DNA of 64,000 nt from Arthrobacter sp. efr-133-R2A-120 (lineage in GTDB: Bacteria; Actinomycetota; Actinomycetes; Actinomycetales; Micrococcaceae): the NCBI RefSeq assembly GCF_030209835.1, contig NZ_JARVRF010000024.1, forward strand, positions 1 to 64,000. Direction: 5' to 3'. Positions 51,308-60,851 of this stretch are shown piece by piece. The translations under genes and the position numbers were made by a program. Below the pieces are notes generated by a model that saw only the letters and a program-made list of their open reading frames with translations, made no database searches and was not told where the DNA came from. The stretch's first letter is position 1. Every line of letters starts with the position of its first letter.

Positions 51308-52231
51308 TCAAAGGGCGGGCTGGCACTTCGGGCAGAAGTAGGTGGTCCGGTCTTCCAACCCCGACGCCGGTCCCAGCAGCCCGCGGCGAATGGGCGTACC
51401 GCAGCGAAGGCACGGCTGGTGCTCGCGGCCATACACCCAATAGCCAGAGCGGGGAATCCCCCGGACCCCAGGGAACGCGGTGCCACGCGTCATCCTTCGC
51501 CCCGGTCCTAAGTTGGCCTCGAGCAGGCCCTTGGCCTCCGTCAGCATCGCCGCCAGATCCTTCACAGCCGACACCGGCGCGGCCGGATGCACCCCAGCCA
51601 GGAAACACGCCTCGCAACGGTAGATATTGCCGATGCCGGCGAGGTTCCGCTGGTCCAACAGTGCGACGCCGATCGGCGTGTCCGGGGCGGCCCGCAGCCG
51701 ACGGACCGCCTCGTCAGCGTCCCAATCCGGCCCGAGCAGGTCCGGGCCAAGGTGCCCCACTACCCGGTTTTCGTCCGGGGTTGGGATTACTTCCAGGATT
51801 CCCAAGGAGAAGCCGACGACGTCGGCCGTCGCTGTGCGGAGGACGCACCTGACCGTGTGGCCGGGTTTCCTCCAGCGGCCGCCGGGGGCATAGACCTGCC
51901 AGCTTCCCTCCATTTTCAAGTGCGAATGGATGGTCAAGGCGCGCCGGGGCCGTCCGGCCGCCGCCGAACCGGCCGCCGCCGAACCAGCCGCCGCCGAACC
52001 GGCCTCGTCCGGCGAAGCCGCCGCCGAACCGGCTGCGTCCGGCGAAGCCGCCGGCTCCAGCAAACGCATGAGCAAGTGCTTACCGCGTGGCACCACCTCG
52101 GACACGGTCCATCCGGCCAGGTTCAGCGTGGCAAACCTAGGCACGCGGAAGTCCGAGGAGACCAGCGTCTGCCCAGCAAGGGCACCGTGCAGCTCCGCGG
52201 CAGCCCGCCAGATCGAGTCGCCCTCAGGCAC
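51308..52231 (-). CDS. DNA glycosylase/AP lyase, Fpg/Nei family (Nei type)
   Basis: A 307-residue base-excision repair enzyme that removes oxidised pyrimidines and nicks the DNA. The active N-terminus is PEGDSIWRAAAEL (Pro2, Glu3); IGNIYRCEACFLAGVHP (near 180) carries the helix-two-turn-helix region; the zinc finger CLRC plus CPKC near the C-terminus is complete. GTG 52231 overlaps the lhr stop by eight bases, so they are cotranscribed. An insertion of about 30 residues (positions 60-95, PEAG-like and SAAAGSAAAG) of simple repeats interrupts the N-terminal domain, which is otherwise compact. The insert is a probable slippage product. Confidence 0.9.
   Translation of the reverse strand: MPEGDSIWRAAAELHGALAGQTLVSSDFRVPRFATLNLAGWTVSEVVPRGKHLLMRLLEPAASPDAAGSAAASPDEAGSAAAGSAAAGSAAAGRPRRALTIHSHLKMEGSWQVYAPGGRWRKPGHTVRCVLRTATADVVGFSLGILEVIPTPDENRVVGHLGPDLLGPDWDADEAVRRLRAAPDTPIGVALLDQRNLAGIGNIYRCEACFLAGVHPAAPVSAVKDLAAMLTEAKGLLEANLGPGRRMTRGTAFPGVRGIPRSGYWVYGREHQPCLRCGTPIRRGLLGPASGLEDRTTYFCPKCQPAL
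51950..52065. repeat. Tandem repeat inside the nei gene
   Basis: GCCGCCGCCGAACCGGCC-type blocks repeat three times at 15-bp steps, followed by two 30-bp units with TCCGGCGAAGCC(G). All steps are multiples of three, so the frame is kept and only adds Ala/Gly/Ser-rich residues. Copy number may vary between strains. Confidence 0.75.
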
Positions 52232-55200
52232 GGATCCTCAAACCCTTCGGCGTGGAATACGCCCCGGCAGCCGCAAGGGCAAATGCCACGGGGGTGTCCA
52301 GGAGGTCATGGCCATTGACCTTTTCCATGATCAATTTGTCCACTGCTCCCCGCCGCACCACGCCTACGAGCGCCGCAGCGGCAGCCGCCAGAGCGGCGTC
52401 GTCATGGCTGAAAGTGAGCAAGGTCTTCCCACCGCGTTCGACGTACAAAACCAATGCCCCGTCGACCATCACCACCAGGGCCCCTGCTTTCCGCCCCGGA
52501 CGGTGACCCGATCCGGCGTCGACTGCCAACGCGGGCCAGGGGAGGGCCGCCCCGTACGGGTTGGCGGGATCCGTCGAGGCCAGGGCCAAGGCGACAGGCT
52601 CGGTCTTGGCGAGTTGGGCATCTTCCGTGAAGGAACGCAAACGGTCCACAGTCGCCGGCACGGCAAACTGGGCGGCTCCGAGGTGCTCGATGAAGTAGCC
52701 GCGGCGGCACCGCCCGGCTTCTTCGAGGCGCGCGAGAACCTTGTACATCAACCCGAATCCGCCCACGATGTTCTCGACCATGACGGAGCCGCGGGTCACG
52801 ACGCCGTACCTGTCGAGGAGGAGTTCGGCGGTGCCGCGTGCATGGATCGTAGGGTCGATCTCAGGAGCCGGCAATGCCGACCAGCGTCCAACGGCGAGCG
52901 GGGGAGTGGGAGCCGTTCCGGTGACCGAGCCGTAGCGTCCGCCAGTGAGTCCTGGCGATCCCATCAAGCCCGTGCCGTGCGAGCGGCCGAGCCTGCTCAT
53001 GCGCAGGGACCTGGCCCGCGGCGGGCGGGCGGGCTGCTTGTGTGCCGTGCGGCCGCCTGCGATCATCGCACGGACGGGGGCGAAAGTGTCGCCTGTGATG
53101 CGGCCGGCCCAGACGAGATCCCATAGGGCGGCGACCACGGCGTCGTCGCTGAGGACAGCATCCATGCCGCCGGCGACCTCGGTGAGTTGCCGGAAGAAAT
53201 AGGCGCCCCCGCCGCCCTGCAGGTATTCCAGAAGGCGGAGCTGGGCATCGCCGGGCTCGAAATCAGGGTCCGGGTTGAGCGTCAGTTCCGCGGCTTCGGC
53301 CACGTGGAGGCTGATCCAGCCGTCGTTCCCGGGTAGCGAGCCGGCTCCGGACCACAAGACTTCGCCTGCGGCCATGAGCTCGTCCAACATGGCCGGTTGA
53401 TAGTCGGAGATCCGGCTGGCCAGCACCAAAGGCTCCCAGGCTGACGCCGGAACGGGGACGCCGGAGAGCTGATCGACGGCGGTCATGATGCCGTCCAGCC
53501 CGCGCAGTGCCGGGGCACCCCGGGAACGGCCGGCAGAAGGCACGGACACGTTTTGCCAGGCGGGCAGGAACCGGCCATACGCAGCAGCGTCCACCGGCTC
53601 CACTTCGGCGCGCAGCGCAGCCAGCGAACGACGCCGGAGCTTGCGTAGCACTTCGGAATCGCACCATTCGCTGCCGAATGGGACTCCGTGGAGCGGGACA
53701 GCGGGGAGGTCCGGCGCCTCCGACAGCTCCGCCGCCCCATCGGGAACCGCGTCCGGCGCACTCGGGTGCGGCCGGAACTCGCCTTCAACTACACGGCCGT
53801 CCGCCGCCAGGCGTTTCAGCGCGGTGCCCACGACGGCGACACCCAGTCCCAGCCTCGCAGCAGCTTCCTCGGCCGTGAACGGCCCGTGGGTTCGCGCATA
53901 ACGGGAGACCAGATCCCCGAGTGGATCGTGGACGGGTTCGATGAAGGCGAGCGGCACCCCCATGGGCAGCGGAACGCCGATGGCATCCCGGAGCCGGGCC
54001 GCATCCTCGATGGCCGCGAATCGTTCAACGCCGCTGAGGGTCACGGTGAGGGCACGGTTGGCCTTACGCAGGGCGGCCAGATGCGATGCGGCCGCCGGAT
54101 GCAACGCGGGCAAATCCGGGGAACCAACCGGGGAGGCTTCCACCCCTTCGGGCTGCAATCGGGCAGCCACTTCTTCGACGCTCAAGGGGCCCAGCAGGCG
54201 CAGCAAGTCCGCGACTCCCTCCATGCCGCGGACTTGCCGATCCGGCGCCAGCCGCTGGAGTTCGAGCTCGGTGGCCTCAATGACCTTGGCGTCCAGGAGT
54301 TCGCGCAGTTCCACCCTGCCCAGGAGCTCGTTCAGGAGCGTGGAGTCGAGGGCCAAAGCCGCGGCCCTGCGTTCGGCGAGCGGGGAATCGCCCTCGTACA
54401 GGTATTGGGCCACGTAGCCAAAGAGCAGCGACTTGGCGAACGGGGATGGCTGCTGCGTGGTGGTCTGTACCAAGCGCAGTTCCCGGCGTTCGATCGAGGC
54501 GGCAATGTCTTTCAACGCGGGGAGGTCGTAGACATCCTGCAAACATTCGCGCACGGTTTCGAGGACGATAGGGAAGGAAGGGTATTTCTTGGCAACATCC
54601 AGCAATTGCGCCGAGCGTTGCCGTTGCTGCCAGAGCGGCTGCCTTTTCGCAGGATTCTGCCGCGGCAACAACAAAGCGCGCGCGGCACACTCGCGGAAGC
54701 GGGAGGCGAACAAGGCACTTCCGCCAACCTCCGCCGTCACGATCTGCTCAAGTTCCTCCGGATCGAACAGGAAAAGCTCAGCCCCCGGAGGCTCGTCTTC
54801 CATCATCGGCACCCGCAGCACGATGCCGTCGTCGGCGGCCATAGCGGAACCGTCCAGGCCGTAGCGCTGCTGAAGGCGCTGCCCGACGGCGAGTGCCCAC
54901 GGTGCGTGGACCGGCATGCCGAAGGGGCTGTGCAGCACCACGCGCCAGTCGCCGAGTTCGTCATGGAACCGTTCGACCACGAGCGTCCGGTCATTGGGGA
55001 CCACTTCCGTGGCCTGCTTCTGTTCGCCCAGATACTGGAGCAGGTTGCCGGCGGCGTAGTCGTCCAGCCCGCTGGCCTTGCAGCGTTCCAGCGCTGGACC
55101 TTGATCGGAAGCGGAGAGCTCGCGCACGAATGCTCCGAGGGCGCGGCCGAGATCCACCGGCCGGCCCAGGGAATCGCCCTTCCAGAAGGGGAGTTTTCCG

Positions 55201-57221
55201 GGCTGGCCGAAGGCGGGCGAGACGAGGACACGGTCGTGGGTGATGTCCTCGATTTTCCAGCTGGTCGCCCCCAGGGCGAAAACGTCTCCGACGCGTGATT
55301 CGTAGACCATTTCTTCGTCGAGCTCGCCGACGCGCCGGCCGCCTTTGGCAGCGCGCGACGCCGGACTGGGCTCCTGTGCGGACGCCCCACCGGCCTGGCC
55401 GGAACCAGAACCGGAGCCGGAACCCTCGCTCTCGGTGCCGATGATGTACACGCCGAAGAGCCCGCGGTCCGGGATGGTGCCGCCTGAGGTCACGGCAAGG
55501 CGCTGTGCTCCCGGCCGGCCTTCGATGGTGCCCGCGTTCCGGTCCCAGATGATGCGCGGCCGGAGTTCGGCGAATTCGTCCGAAGGATACCGTCCGGCCA
55601 GGAGGTCCAGGGTGGCTTCGAAAGCTGAGCGGGGCAAAGTGGCGAAAGGAGCGGAGCGGCGCACGGTGGCGAACCATTCCTCGACATCGATGCTTCCCAG
55701 CGCGGTGGCGGCGACCGTTTGTTGGGCCAGGATGTCCAAGGGATTGGCTGGAACATGGAGGCGTTCGATCTTGCCGCTCAGCATGCGCTCCACGGTGATC
55801 GCGGTGTGGACGAGGTCTGCCCGATGCTTGGGGAAGAGTACGCCTTCGGAAATCTCACCCACTTGGTGTCCCGCGCGGCCAACCCGTTGCAGCCCGCTCG
55901 CCACCGACGGCGGCGACTCGACCTGGACAACAAGGTCCACCGCGCCCATATCGATGCCCAGTTCCAGGGAAGACGTGGCTACAACGCACCGCAGCCGGCC
56001 GGACTTGAGGTCGTCCTCGATGAGTGCCCGCTGGTCCTTGGATACGGAACCGTGATGCGCGCGGGCCAGGACCGGATCGGCGCCGCTCGTGCTTCCAGCT
56101 TGGGCCATCATGTGCGCGGGGGTCGCCGTCGAGGACGGCAGCCCCGAGGACGGCAACCCCGAGTCCACCACCGAATCCGCCGGGACAGAGAACAAATCCA
56201 CCGCCATGAGTTGGCGTTCCGCGTAGATCTCGTTCAGCCGGGCTGTGAGTCGCTCCGCGAGGCGCCGGGAGTTGGCAAAGACAATGGTGGATTGCTTCGA
56301 CAGGACAAGATCAACGATCTTCTCCTCAACATGCGGCCAAATGGACGCTTGAGGTTGCAATCCGGAGGCCGGCCCGGAGTCGAAGGCACCCGCAGCTCCC
56401 GCCAGGTCCGACATGTCCTCCACAGGAACGCTGACGCTGAGGTTCCAGTTCTTGTGCGACGGCGGTGCGACGATTTCCACGGGTGCCGAACCGGCGAGGA
56501 ACTGTGCGACGAGCTCGCGCGGCTCCACGGTGGCCGAGAGGCCGATCCGCTGGGCGGGTTTCGGCAGCAACGCATCAAGCCGTTCCAATGACACCGCGAG
56601 GTGCGCGCCACGCTTGGTGCCTGCAACTGCGTGGACCTCGTCGACGATTACGGTGTCCACCTCGCTGAGCGTCTCCCGGGCTTTGGACGTCAGCATGAGG
56701 AACAAGGACTCGGGCGTGGTGATGAGGATGTCGGGCGGGTGGCTGAGCAGCGCGCGGCGGTCCGCCGTCGTCGTATCTCCGGAGCGGACGCCGACGCTCA
56801 CCACGGGGGCCGGCAGCCCGAGCCGTTTGGCGGTCTGCGTGATGCCGATCAGCGGCGAGCGGAGGTTCCGTTCAACGTCCACACCGAGTGCCTTGAGGGG
56901 TGAGATGTACAGGACTCGGGTCTTGCGCTTGGGAGCCTTGGCACGTGCAGTCGGGCCCTCAAGCCCCGGAATAGCGTCAGCCGAAACAATAGGGGACACG
57001 GACAAGAGCCGGTCCAGCGCCCACAGGAATGCCGCGAGCGTCTTGCCGGAACCGGTGGGCGCCACCACGAGGGCGTGCGATCCCGAAGAAATGGCCTTCC
57101 ATGCACCGTCCTGGGCAGGTGTGGGCGCGGAGAAAGCACCGAGGAACCACTCGCGCGTGGCACGGCTGAAGCGGTCCATGGCCGTACGGCCAGGACCGCC
57201 CGGTAGCTTCTGCTCCTGCAT
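52224..57221 (-). CDS. lhr: Lhr-family ATP-dependent helicase, long form
   Basis: A 1665-residue superfamily 2 helicase, the long actinobacterial/proteobacterial Lhr type, used in DNA repair. Walker A is VAPTGSGKT near residues 53-61; motif II is VDEVHAV near 205; AHHGSVSKDQRALIEDDLKSG and QRVGRAGHQ are helicase C motifs; the Lhr winged helix and core follow, then the C-terminal domain up to LRIRA. The ATG at 57221 is adjacent to GGAGGA; GTG 57239 is another possible start. It overlaps nei by eight bases, which fits a repair operon. Two Ser/Gly-rich linkers (near 345-365 and around 610, SEGSGSGSGSG) are low complexity. Confidence 0.93.
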   Translation of the reverse strand: MQEQKLPGGPGRTAMDRFSRATREWFLGAFSAPTPAQDGAWKAISSGSHALVVAPTGSGKTLAAFLWALDRLLSVSPIVSADAIPGLEGPTARAKAPKRKTRVLYISPLKALGVDVERNLRSPLIGITQTAKRLGLPAPVVSVGVRSGDTTTADRRALLSHPPDILITTPESLFLMLTSKARETLSEVDTVIVDEVHAVAGTKRGAHLAVSLERLDALLPKPAQRIGLSATVEPRELVAQFLAGSAPVEIVAPPSHKNWNLSVSVPVEDMSDLAGAAGAFDSGPASGLQPQASIWPHVEEKIVDLVLSKQSTIVFANSRRLAERLTARLNEIYAERQLMAVDLFSVPADSVVDSGLPSSGLPSSTATPAHMMAQAGSTSGADPVLARAHHGSVSKDQRALIEDDLKSGRLRCVVATSSLELGIDMGAVDLVVQVESPPSVASGLQRVGRAGHQVGEISEGVLFPKHRADLVHTAITVERMLSGKIERLHVPANPLDILAQQTVAATALGSIDVEEWFATVRRSAPFATLPRSAFEATLDLLAGRYPSDEFAELRPRIIWDRNAGTIEGRPGAQRLAVTSGGTIPDRGLFGVYIIGTESEGSGSGSGSGQAGGASAQEPSPASRAAKGGRRVGELDEEMVYESRVGDVFALGATSWKIEDITHDRVLVSPAFGQPGKLPFWKGDSLGRPVDLGRALGAFVRELSASDQGPALERCKASGLDDYAAGNLLQYLGEQKQATEVVPNDRTLVVERFHDELGDWRVVLHSPFGMPVHAPWALAVGQRLQQRYGLDGSAMAADDGIVLRVPMMEDEPPGAELFLFDPEELEQIVTAEVGGSALFASRFRECAARALLLPRQNPAKRQPLWQQRQRSAQLLDVAKKYPSFPIVLETVRECLQDVYDLPALKDIAASIERRELRLVQTTTQQPSPFAKSLLFGYVAQYLYEGDSPLAERRAAALALDSTLLNELLGRVELRELLDAKVIEATELELQRLAPDRQVRGMEGVADLLRLLGPLSVEEVAARLQPEGVEASPVGSPDLPALHPAAASHLAALRKANRALTVTLSGVERFAAIEDAARLRDAIGVPLPMGVPLAFIEPVHDPLGDLVSRYARTHGPFTAEEAAARLGLGVAVVGTALKRLAADGRVVEGEFRPHPSAPDAVPDGAAELSEAPDLPAVPLHGVPFGSEWCDSEVLRKLRRRSLAALRAEVEPVDAAAYGRFLPAWQNVSVPSAGRSRGAPALRGLDGIMTAVDQLSGVPVPASAWEPLVLASRISDYQPAMLDELMAAGEVLWSGAGSLPGNDGWISLHVAEAAELTLNPDPDFEPGDAQLRLLEYLQGGGGAYFFRQLTEVAGGMDAVLSDDAVVAALWDLVWAGRITGDTFAPVRAMIAGGRTAHKQPARPPRARSLRMSRLGRSHGTGLMGSPGLTGGRYGSVTGTAPTPPLAVGRWSALPAPEIDPTIHARGTAELLLDRYGVVTRGSVMVENIVGGFGLMYKVLARLEEAGRCRRGYFIEHLGAAQFAVPATVDRLRSFTEDAQLAKTEPVALALASTDPANPYGAALPWPALAVDAGSGHRPGRKAGALVVMVDGALVLYVERGGKTLLTFSHDDAALAAAAAALVGVVRRGAVDKLIMEKVNGHDLLDTPVAFALAAAGAYSTPKGLRIRA

Positions 57222-57273
57222 TCCTCCATCATGCCTCACCGCACCGACACAATAAGGTTCAGGGCTAGACCGC

Positions 57274-57906
57274 CTACCCCGCCTGGAACGCCTGGACGCT
57301 CAGGAGGTTGATATTGGTGTTGCTGCAGGCCGTGCGTTGCTGCGGGATGAACAGCGAGGCAGTGTCCTCCGGTGGGTAGACCCGGAAGCCCGCGGCAGGT
57401 GCCTGGGTGCATTCGGGGTAGTTGCCGGCCTGGGTGTAGCGGAGTTGGGCGAAACCGGCCTTCCCCGGAGCAAGGACCACTTCCGTCACAGGCTGGGTGT
57501 CGTCGCGCGCGGCGGCGGCGCCGATCGGATCGCCCGTGGGTCCGGACGTGAGTGAGACGCCCGGGAAGCCATTGAGGACACAGGGTTGCGTACCGGAGTT
57601 GGTGAGGATGAGTTTCATGTAGACGCTGCCTGCCGCTCCGCCCCCGGTGGAGTCGACAGAAGCCGTCAGCGAGCCCGCTTTGCAGAGGGCGACGCCGGAT
57701 GCCGTCGTCCCGGAGCTCGATGGTGTGGCGCTACCGCTGGAAGTCGGAGTACTCGAGGCCGAGGGTGACGACGAGGCCGAAGCCGTGTCGCTGGGCGTGG
57801 CTGTGCCCGAGGGCTGGACTTGGCTTTGGGCGCAGCTGGAGAGCAGGAATAACGAGGTTGCTGCCATTGTGAGCAGGAGACCGTTCTTGACTCGCATATT
57901 CGTCAT
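57274..57906 (-). CDS. DUF4232 lipoprotein
   Basis: A 210-residue secreted lipoprotein. The signal peptide ends in the lipobox FLLSSC (Cys25), followed by a Ser/Thr/Pro-rich linker of about 45 residues, then the DUF4232 domain (LCKAGSLTASVDSTGGGAAG, MKLILTNSGTQPCVLNGFPG), a beta sandwich with conserved Cys pairs. It faces the cell surface and its function is unknown. ATG 57906 was chosen; GTG 57912 and ATG 57897 are other options, and none has a strong ribosome site. Next to ycnI but with its own transcription unit likely. Confidence 0.87.
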   Translation of the reverse strand: MTNMRVKNGLLLTMAATSLFLLSSCAQSQVQPSGTATPSDTASASSSPSASSTPTSSGSATPSSSGTTASGVALCKAGSLTASVDSTGGGAAGSVYMKLILTNSGTQPCVLNGFPGVSLTSGPTGDPIGAAAARDDTQPVTEVVLAPGKAGFAQLRYTQAGNYPECTQAPAAGFRVYPPEDTASLFIPQQRTACSNTNINLLSVQAFQAG

Positions 57907-58011
57907 GCGCACAGCATTTCGTCGTCATTTGCCGGAGTCAACTACGGCGCGGCAGCGTCGCCGGATTGGCGTCCGGATCGTAATGTTCCGGACGCCGACC
58001 CAGCGGACTCG

Positions 58012-58740
58012 TTACTTGGATACTGAAGCCTTGGCGGAACGGCTGCGGAAGAAGGCCGCGCCACCCAGCCCCAGCCCTGCCACCCCGGCGATCAGGCCGG
58101 CCCAGCTGCGTGCCTGCGAGCCGTCGTCGGTAACGGAAGCTGCTTGGTCTGTGGAGATTGAAGCAGCCATATGACCATCAGCCGCGGCCGCATCCGCGGC
58201 TGTGACGGCCACCGACGGAGCCGGAGCCTTCAGCGAGTGCGGGTCCTGGCCGTCCTTCGGGATTTCAGCCCAGTTTGTTTGCCCTTGCTCGCAGTTCTGG
58301 AGCGTGGGGAAGTAGAGGGTATTGCCGGCGGCGTCGGGCAGCTTCACGGACAGGACCAGAGCGTCGCGCAAGTGCGGGTCCAGCGGGGCCTTGGCCGTGT
58401 AGACGATCTGGCTGGTGCGCTTGGTGATGGATGTGCCGTCGGCCAGTTTCTTGGGTTCGGGCAGGGTCTGCGTCACCTTCTCGACCGTCCAGTTGGGGTT
58501 CACCGTGGGCGTGGCGTCCGTCAGTTCCTCGGGGAGGTTGATGGTCAGCTTGGTGGTGCCCGAGGTGTCGCAGCCGTGCGGGACGCCGAAGGTCAGTAGC
58601 GCGTACGAGTTGGCGGTGGTCTTGTCCGGGTTGATGGAGACGTGGGCAGATGCGCCTGCGAGCCCGGCCATCATCAGTGCGGCGGTGCCGCCCGCGATTG
58701 CGGTAGCGGAGAGGGCACGGCGGAGTGGGGACTTGTTCAT
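58012..58740 (-). CDS. ycnI: YcnI-type copper-binding membrane protein
   Basis: A 242-residue protein with a signal peptide ending in ASA, giving a mature N-terminus HVSINPDKTTANSYALLTFG; that His33 and a nearby Trp are the copper ligands of YcnI. VPHGCDTSGTTKLTINLPEE follows, then WAEIPKDGQDPHSLKAPAP. A C-terminal membrane helix (near 212-231) anchors it. The protein helps handle copper outside the membrane. ATG 58740 with GAAAGGC upstream. The next gene in the same direction encodes a membrane protein, 86 bp upstream, so the two may be a small copper locus. Confidence 0.9.
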   Translation of the reverse strand: MNKSPLRRALSATAIAGGTAALMMAGLAGASAHVSINPDKTTANSYALLTFGVPHGCDTSGTTKLTINLPEELTDATPTVNPNWTVEKVTQTLPEPKKLADGTSITKRTSQIVYTAKAPLDPHLRDALVLSVKLPDAAGNTLYFPTLQNCEQGQTNWAEIPKDGQDPHSLKAPAPSVAVTAADAAAADGHMAASISTDQAASVTDDGSQARSWAGLIAGVAGLGLGGAAFFRSRSAKASVSK

Positions 58741-58758
58741 GGTTATTGCCTTTCAACG

Positions 58759-58776
58759 GGCGCGCGAAAGCGCGCC
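58759..58776. promoter_or_regulatory. GAAA-loop hairpin in the ycnI leader
   Basis: GGCGCGC-GAAA-GCGCGCC is a perfect seven-pair stem (58759-58765, 58770-58776) only 19 bp upstream of ycnI's start codon. On the minus strand it would fold in the mRNA leader next to the ribosome site and may attenuate translation or end the upstream transcript. Confidence 0.5.
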
Positions 58777-58826
58777 AAAATGCGGGGGATGTGCCCGTCA
58801 CCAGTTGAAGGCGGTGCCGGGCGGAG

Positions 58827-59450
58827 TCAGGAGGGTACGACGACGGCGGGCGGGCCGCGTCTGCTGTCCTGCCTGAGGTTCCGCCACGGGCGGGGGATGA
58901 ATACCGGAGGTGCGCTGAACGCAACAGCTCCGCTACCGGGGTCGGGCCTGAAGATCAGTCGGAGGAGTTGCAGGAGGGGACGAAGCCAAGCCTCGAGCTG
59001 CCACAGTGCCTGCTCGCCCTTGGCCAGGAGCAATGCCGAAGCGGCAGTGGCGAGGGCGTGCCCGGTCAGCATCAACCAGCTGAGGGGAGTGTCGACCTCG
59101 TGAAAATGTACTGTTTCAGTGCCCAGCGGCGGGGAGAGGTGTTCGGCCGCCAAGTGGTGTGCCGGTGAACCCGGAGCCGGAACGGTAAGCGGGCCGAACG
59201 CCGTGAAGGCTTCGTGCAGGACCAGCTGGCCGGCTCCCAGAAGCGCGGCGATGGCCGGGAATCCGAGCTTGAACCGGGTGGCAAGAGTCGTGACGAGCCC
59301 GGTCAATGCGAGGACGGCCAGCAATACCGGCGCCACGGGAAGCGCGCCGCCGGAGAGGACGTGGGCCCCTGCCGCGAGGGCCACAATGGCGATAGCCAGA
59401 GCGCCCGAACGCATGGCATGGAAGGGTGTCCGGGCATGCGGTGCGCTCAC
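58827..59450 (-). CDS. Integral membrane protein next to ycnI
   Basis: A 207-residue protein with four or five hydrophobic segments, the first near residues 15-35 (LAIAIVALAAGAHVLSGGAL). Between the third and fourth lies a His/Glu-containing external loop (PPLGTETVHFHEVDTPLSWL), possible metal ligands. The C-terminus is basic (PRPWRNLRQDSRRGPPAVVV). I do not recognise the family, but a similar protein often follows ycnI in Micrococcaceae. It could help copper uptake or sensing; that is inference from position and His residues. Confidence 0.7.
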   Translation of the reverse strand: MSAPHARTPFHAMRSGALAIAIVALAAGAHVLSGGALPVAPVLLAVLALTGLVTTLATRFKLGFPAIAALLGAGQLVLHEAFTAFGPLTVPAPGSPAHHLAAEHLSPPLGTETVHFHEVDTPLSWLMLTGHALATAASALLLAKGEQALWQLEAWLRPLLQLLRLIFRPDPGSGAVAFSAPPVFIPRPWRNLRQDSRRGPPAVVVPS

Positions 59451-59519
59451 GGGTTCCTCCCTCGGTAGCGTTCAAGCGGATGGTCGACCGTCCAGTTCCG
59501 GCTGGTCAACCCCGCAATT

Positions 59520-60779
59520 CTACCGGTGGTTCGTGACCGGACCGCTGTCGGATGGGTCGTGTGACGGGCCCGGTTCGAACTTGTCTTCCATCGTAAGAAC
59601 CAGGGCGAGCGCCGGGATCACACACTGGATGACCGCCGGGGGAACGGTGTAGTAGGTGTCCACGTGGACGAGGCCAAGATCGGCGAGGGTGGCGAGCTCG
59701 CGGAGCGCCCGGATCGCCTCGAAAGTGGGCAACGCGCTGCCCACCGATTCGTTCGCTGCCGCACTCTTGAGTTCGTCCACGCTGACAGGCTCCCCACTGG
59801 CTCCCCTCAGCAGGACCCTGGCCAGGGTTGCATTGTCCCGGGGACCTTCCTCCCACATGCTGCCGGAATCCATCACTGCACTTGCAAGGAATACCGTGAG
59901 GAACTCTCGCCGGATCTGAAGCCTCGAATCGAGGTCCTGGGAGTGCCATGATTCGGCGCCAGCGCCAGGTAGCGCACGCGTCGACCCAATCGACAGGATA
60001 CGGGTGCCGACCATGGCAGCCCAGATATCGCTTAGTACGGGAACTTCGTGCATGGAGCCGACTTCAAATGACTCAGGATCGACTTCACCCTCGACTTCGG
60101 CCGCGCCCTGGCCCTCCGGGAGAGGCCGTTTCCCGGTCTTTTTCCCTCTGGCTTTCACTCCTACAACTCCGGCCGCACCTTCAATGTCTTTCAGCCGGAG
60201 CACGCCCGTGCTGGTGACGTCCTTTCCGGATCCCAGCCACTCCAGCAAACGTCCGGTCAACTGGAGGACCGGGAGTTCCTGGAACGCCCGGTCCTGCTCT
60301 TCGTCGGAGAGCTCCGGGATATTGCCAGGAAGATCCAATTCCCCGCCAGCTTCTTCGCTGAGGAGCATATGGAGGACGAAGTAGTCCTCCTCGGTTCCCG
60401 ACCAGCGGCCCGTTTCAAAGAGGAATTCAGCATAAAGGTGCAAGTAATCGAAGATCTCGACAAGCGCCTCATCGCTGTCAGCCACGTCAAGCATCCCGGC
60501 AAGGGCAAGGGCTGCATCGTCCAAGCTGTCAGGGTCGAACCTGGTTGCGGAGCTTTCCTCGCTGATCGCGTGGCTCGCCGAGATGAAGAGTTTGACGATA
60601 TGCAGACACCTTAAGGCGTCTTCGGCGTCACTGAATCTCTCGTACCAGTGAACGAATTCCGGGGTGAGGGAGTCGACTACGCGATGGTTGAGGACCAACT
60701 GCAAAGGCATTTTGGGGGCCGAAGGCGCTGCCTTGAGGTGCCCGCCGCGGGCCTTTGGCTTTTTCGTCTTCCGGCTCAT
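59520..60779 (-). CDS. Large cytoplasmic protein of unknown function
   Basis: A 419-residue protein. A basic start (SRKTKKPKARGGHLKAAPSA) precedes an acidic helical body (FSDAEDALRCLHIVKLFISA, EEDYFVLHMLLSEEAGGELD), and a later part resembling a winged-helix segment (EPVSVDELKSAAANES, then ALRELATLADLGLVHVDTYY). I recognise no known family; the pattern could fit an SEC-C-type accessory protein or a regulator. GAAGGAGC lies upstream of ATG 60779. It stands alone between a membrane gene and the antiporter. Confidence 0.7.
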   Translation of the reverse strand: MSRKTKKPKARGGHLKAAPSAPKMPLQLVLNHRVVDSLTPEFVHWYERFSDAEDALRCLHIVKLFISASHAISEESSATRFDPDSLDDAALALAGMLDVADSDEALVEIFDYLHLYAEFLFETGRWSGTEEDYFVLHMLLSEEAGGELDLPGNIPELSDEEQDRAFQELPVLQLTGRLLEWLGSGKDVTSTGVLRLKDIEGAAGVVGVKARGKKTGKRPLPEGQGAAEVEGEVDPESFEVGSMHEVPVLSDIWAAMVGTRILSIGSTRALPGAGAESWHSQDLDSRLQIRREFLTVFLASAVMDSGSMWEEGPRDNATLARVLLRGASGEPVSVDELKSAAANESVGSALPTFEAIRALRELATLADLGLVHVDTYYTVPPAVIQCVIPALALVLTMEDKFEPGPSHDPSDSGPVTNHR

Positions 60780-60851
60780 GGCCGCTCCTTCGCTTCCCGG
60801 GCGCACAACTACCGCACTGACGTTACCCGAATCAATACGCGGGTTTGGAAA

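Noticed and set aside
53688..55298. A 536-residue frame antisense to lhr
   Set aside because: Shadow of the conserved helicase gene; no domain.
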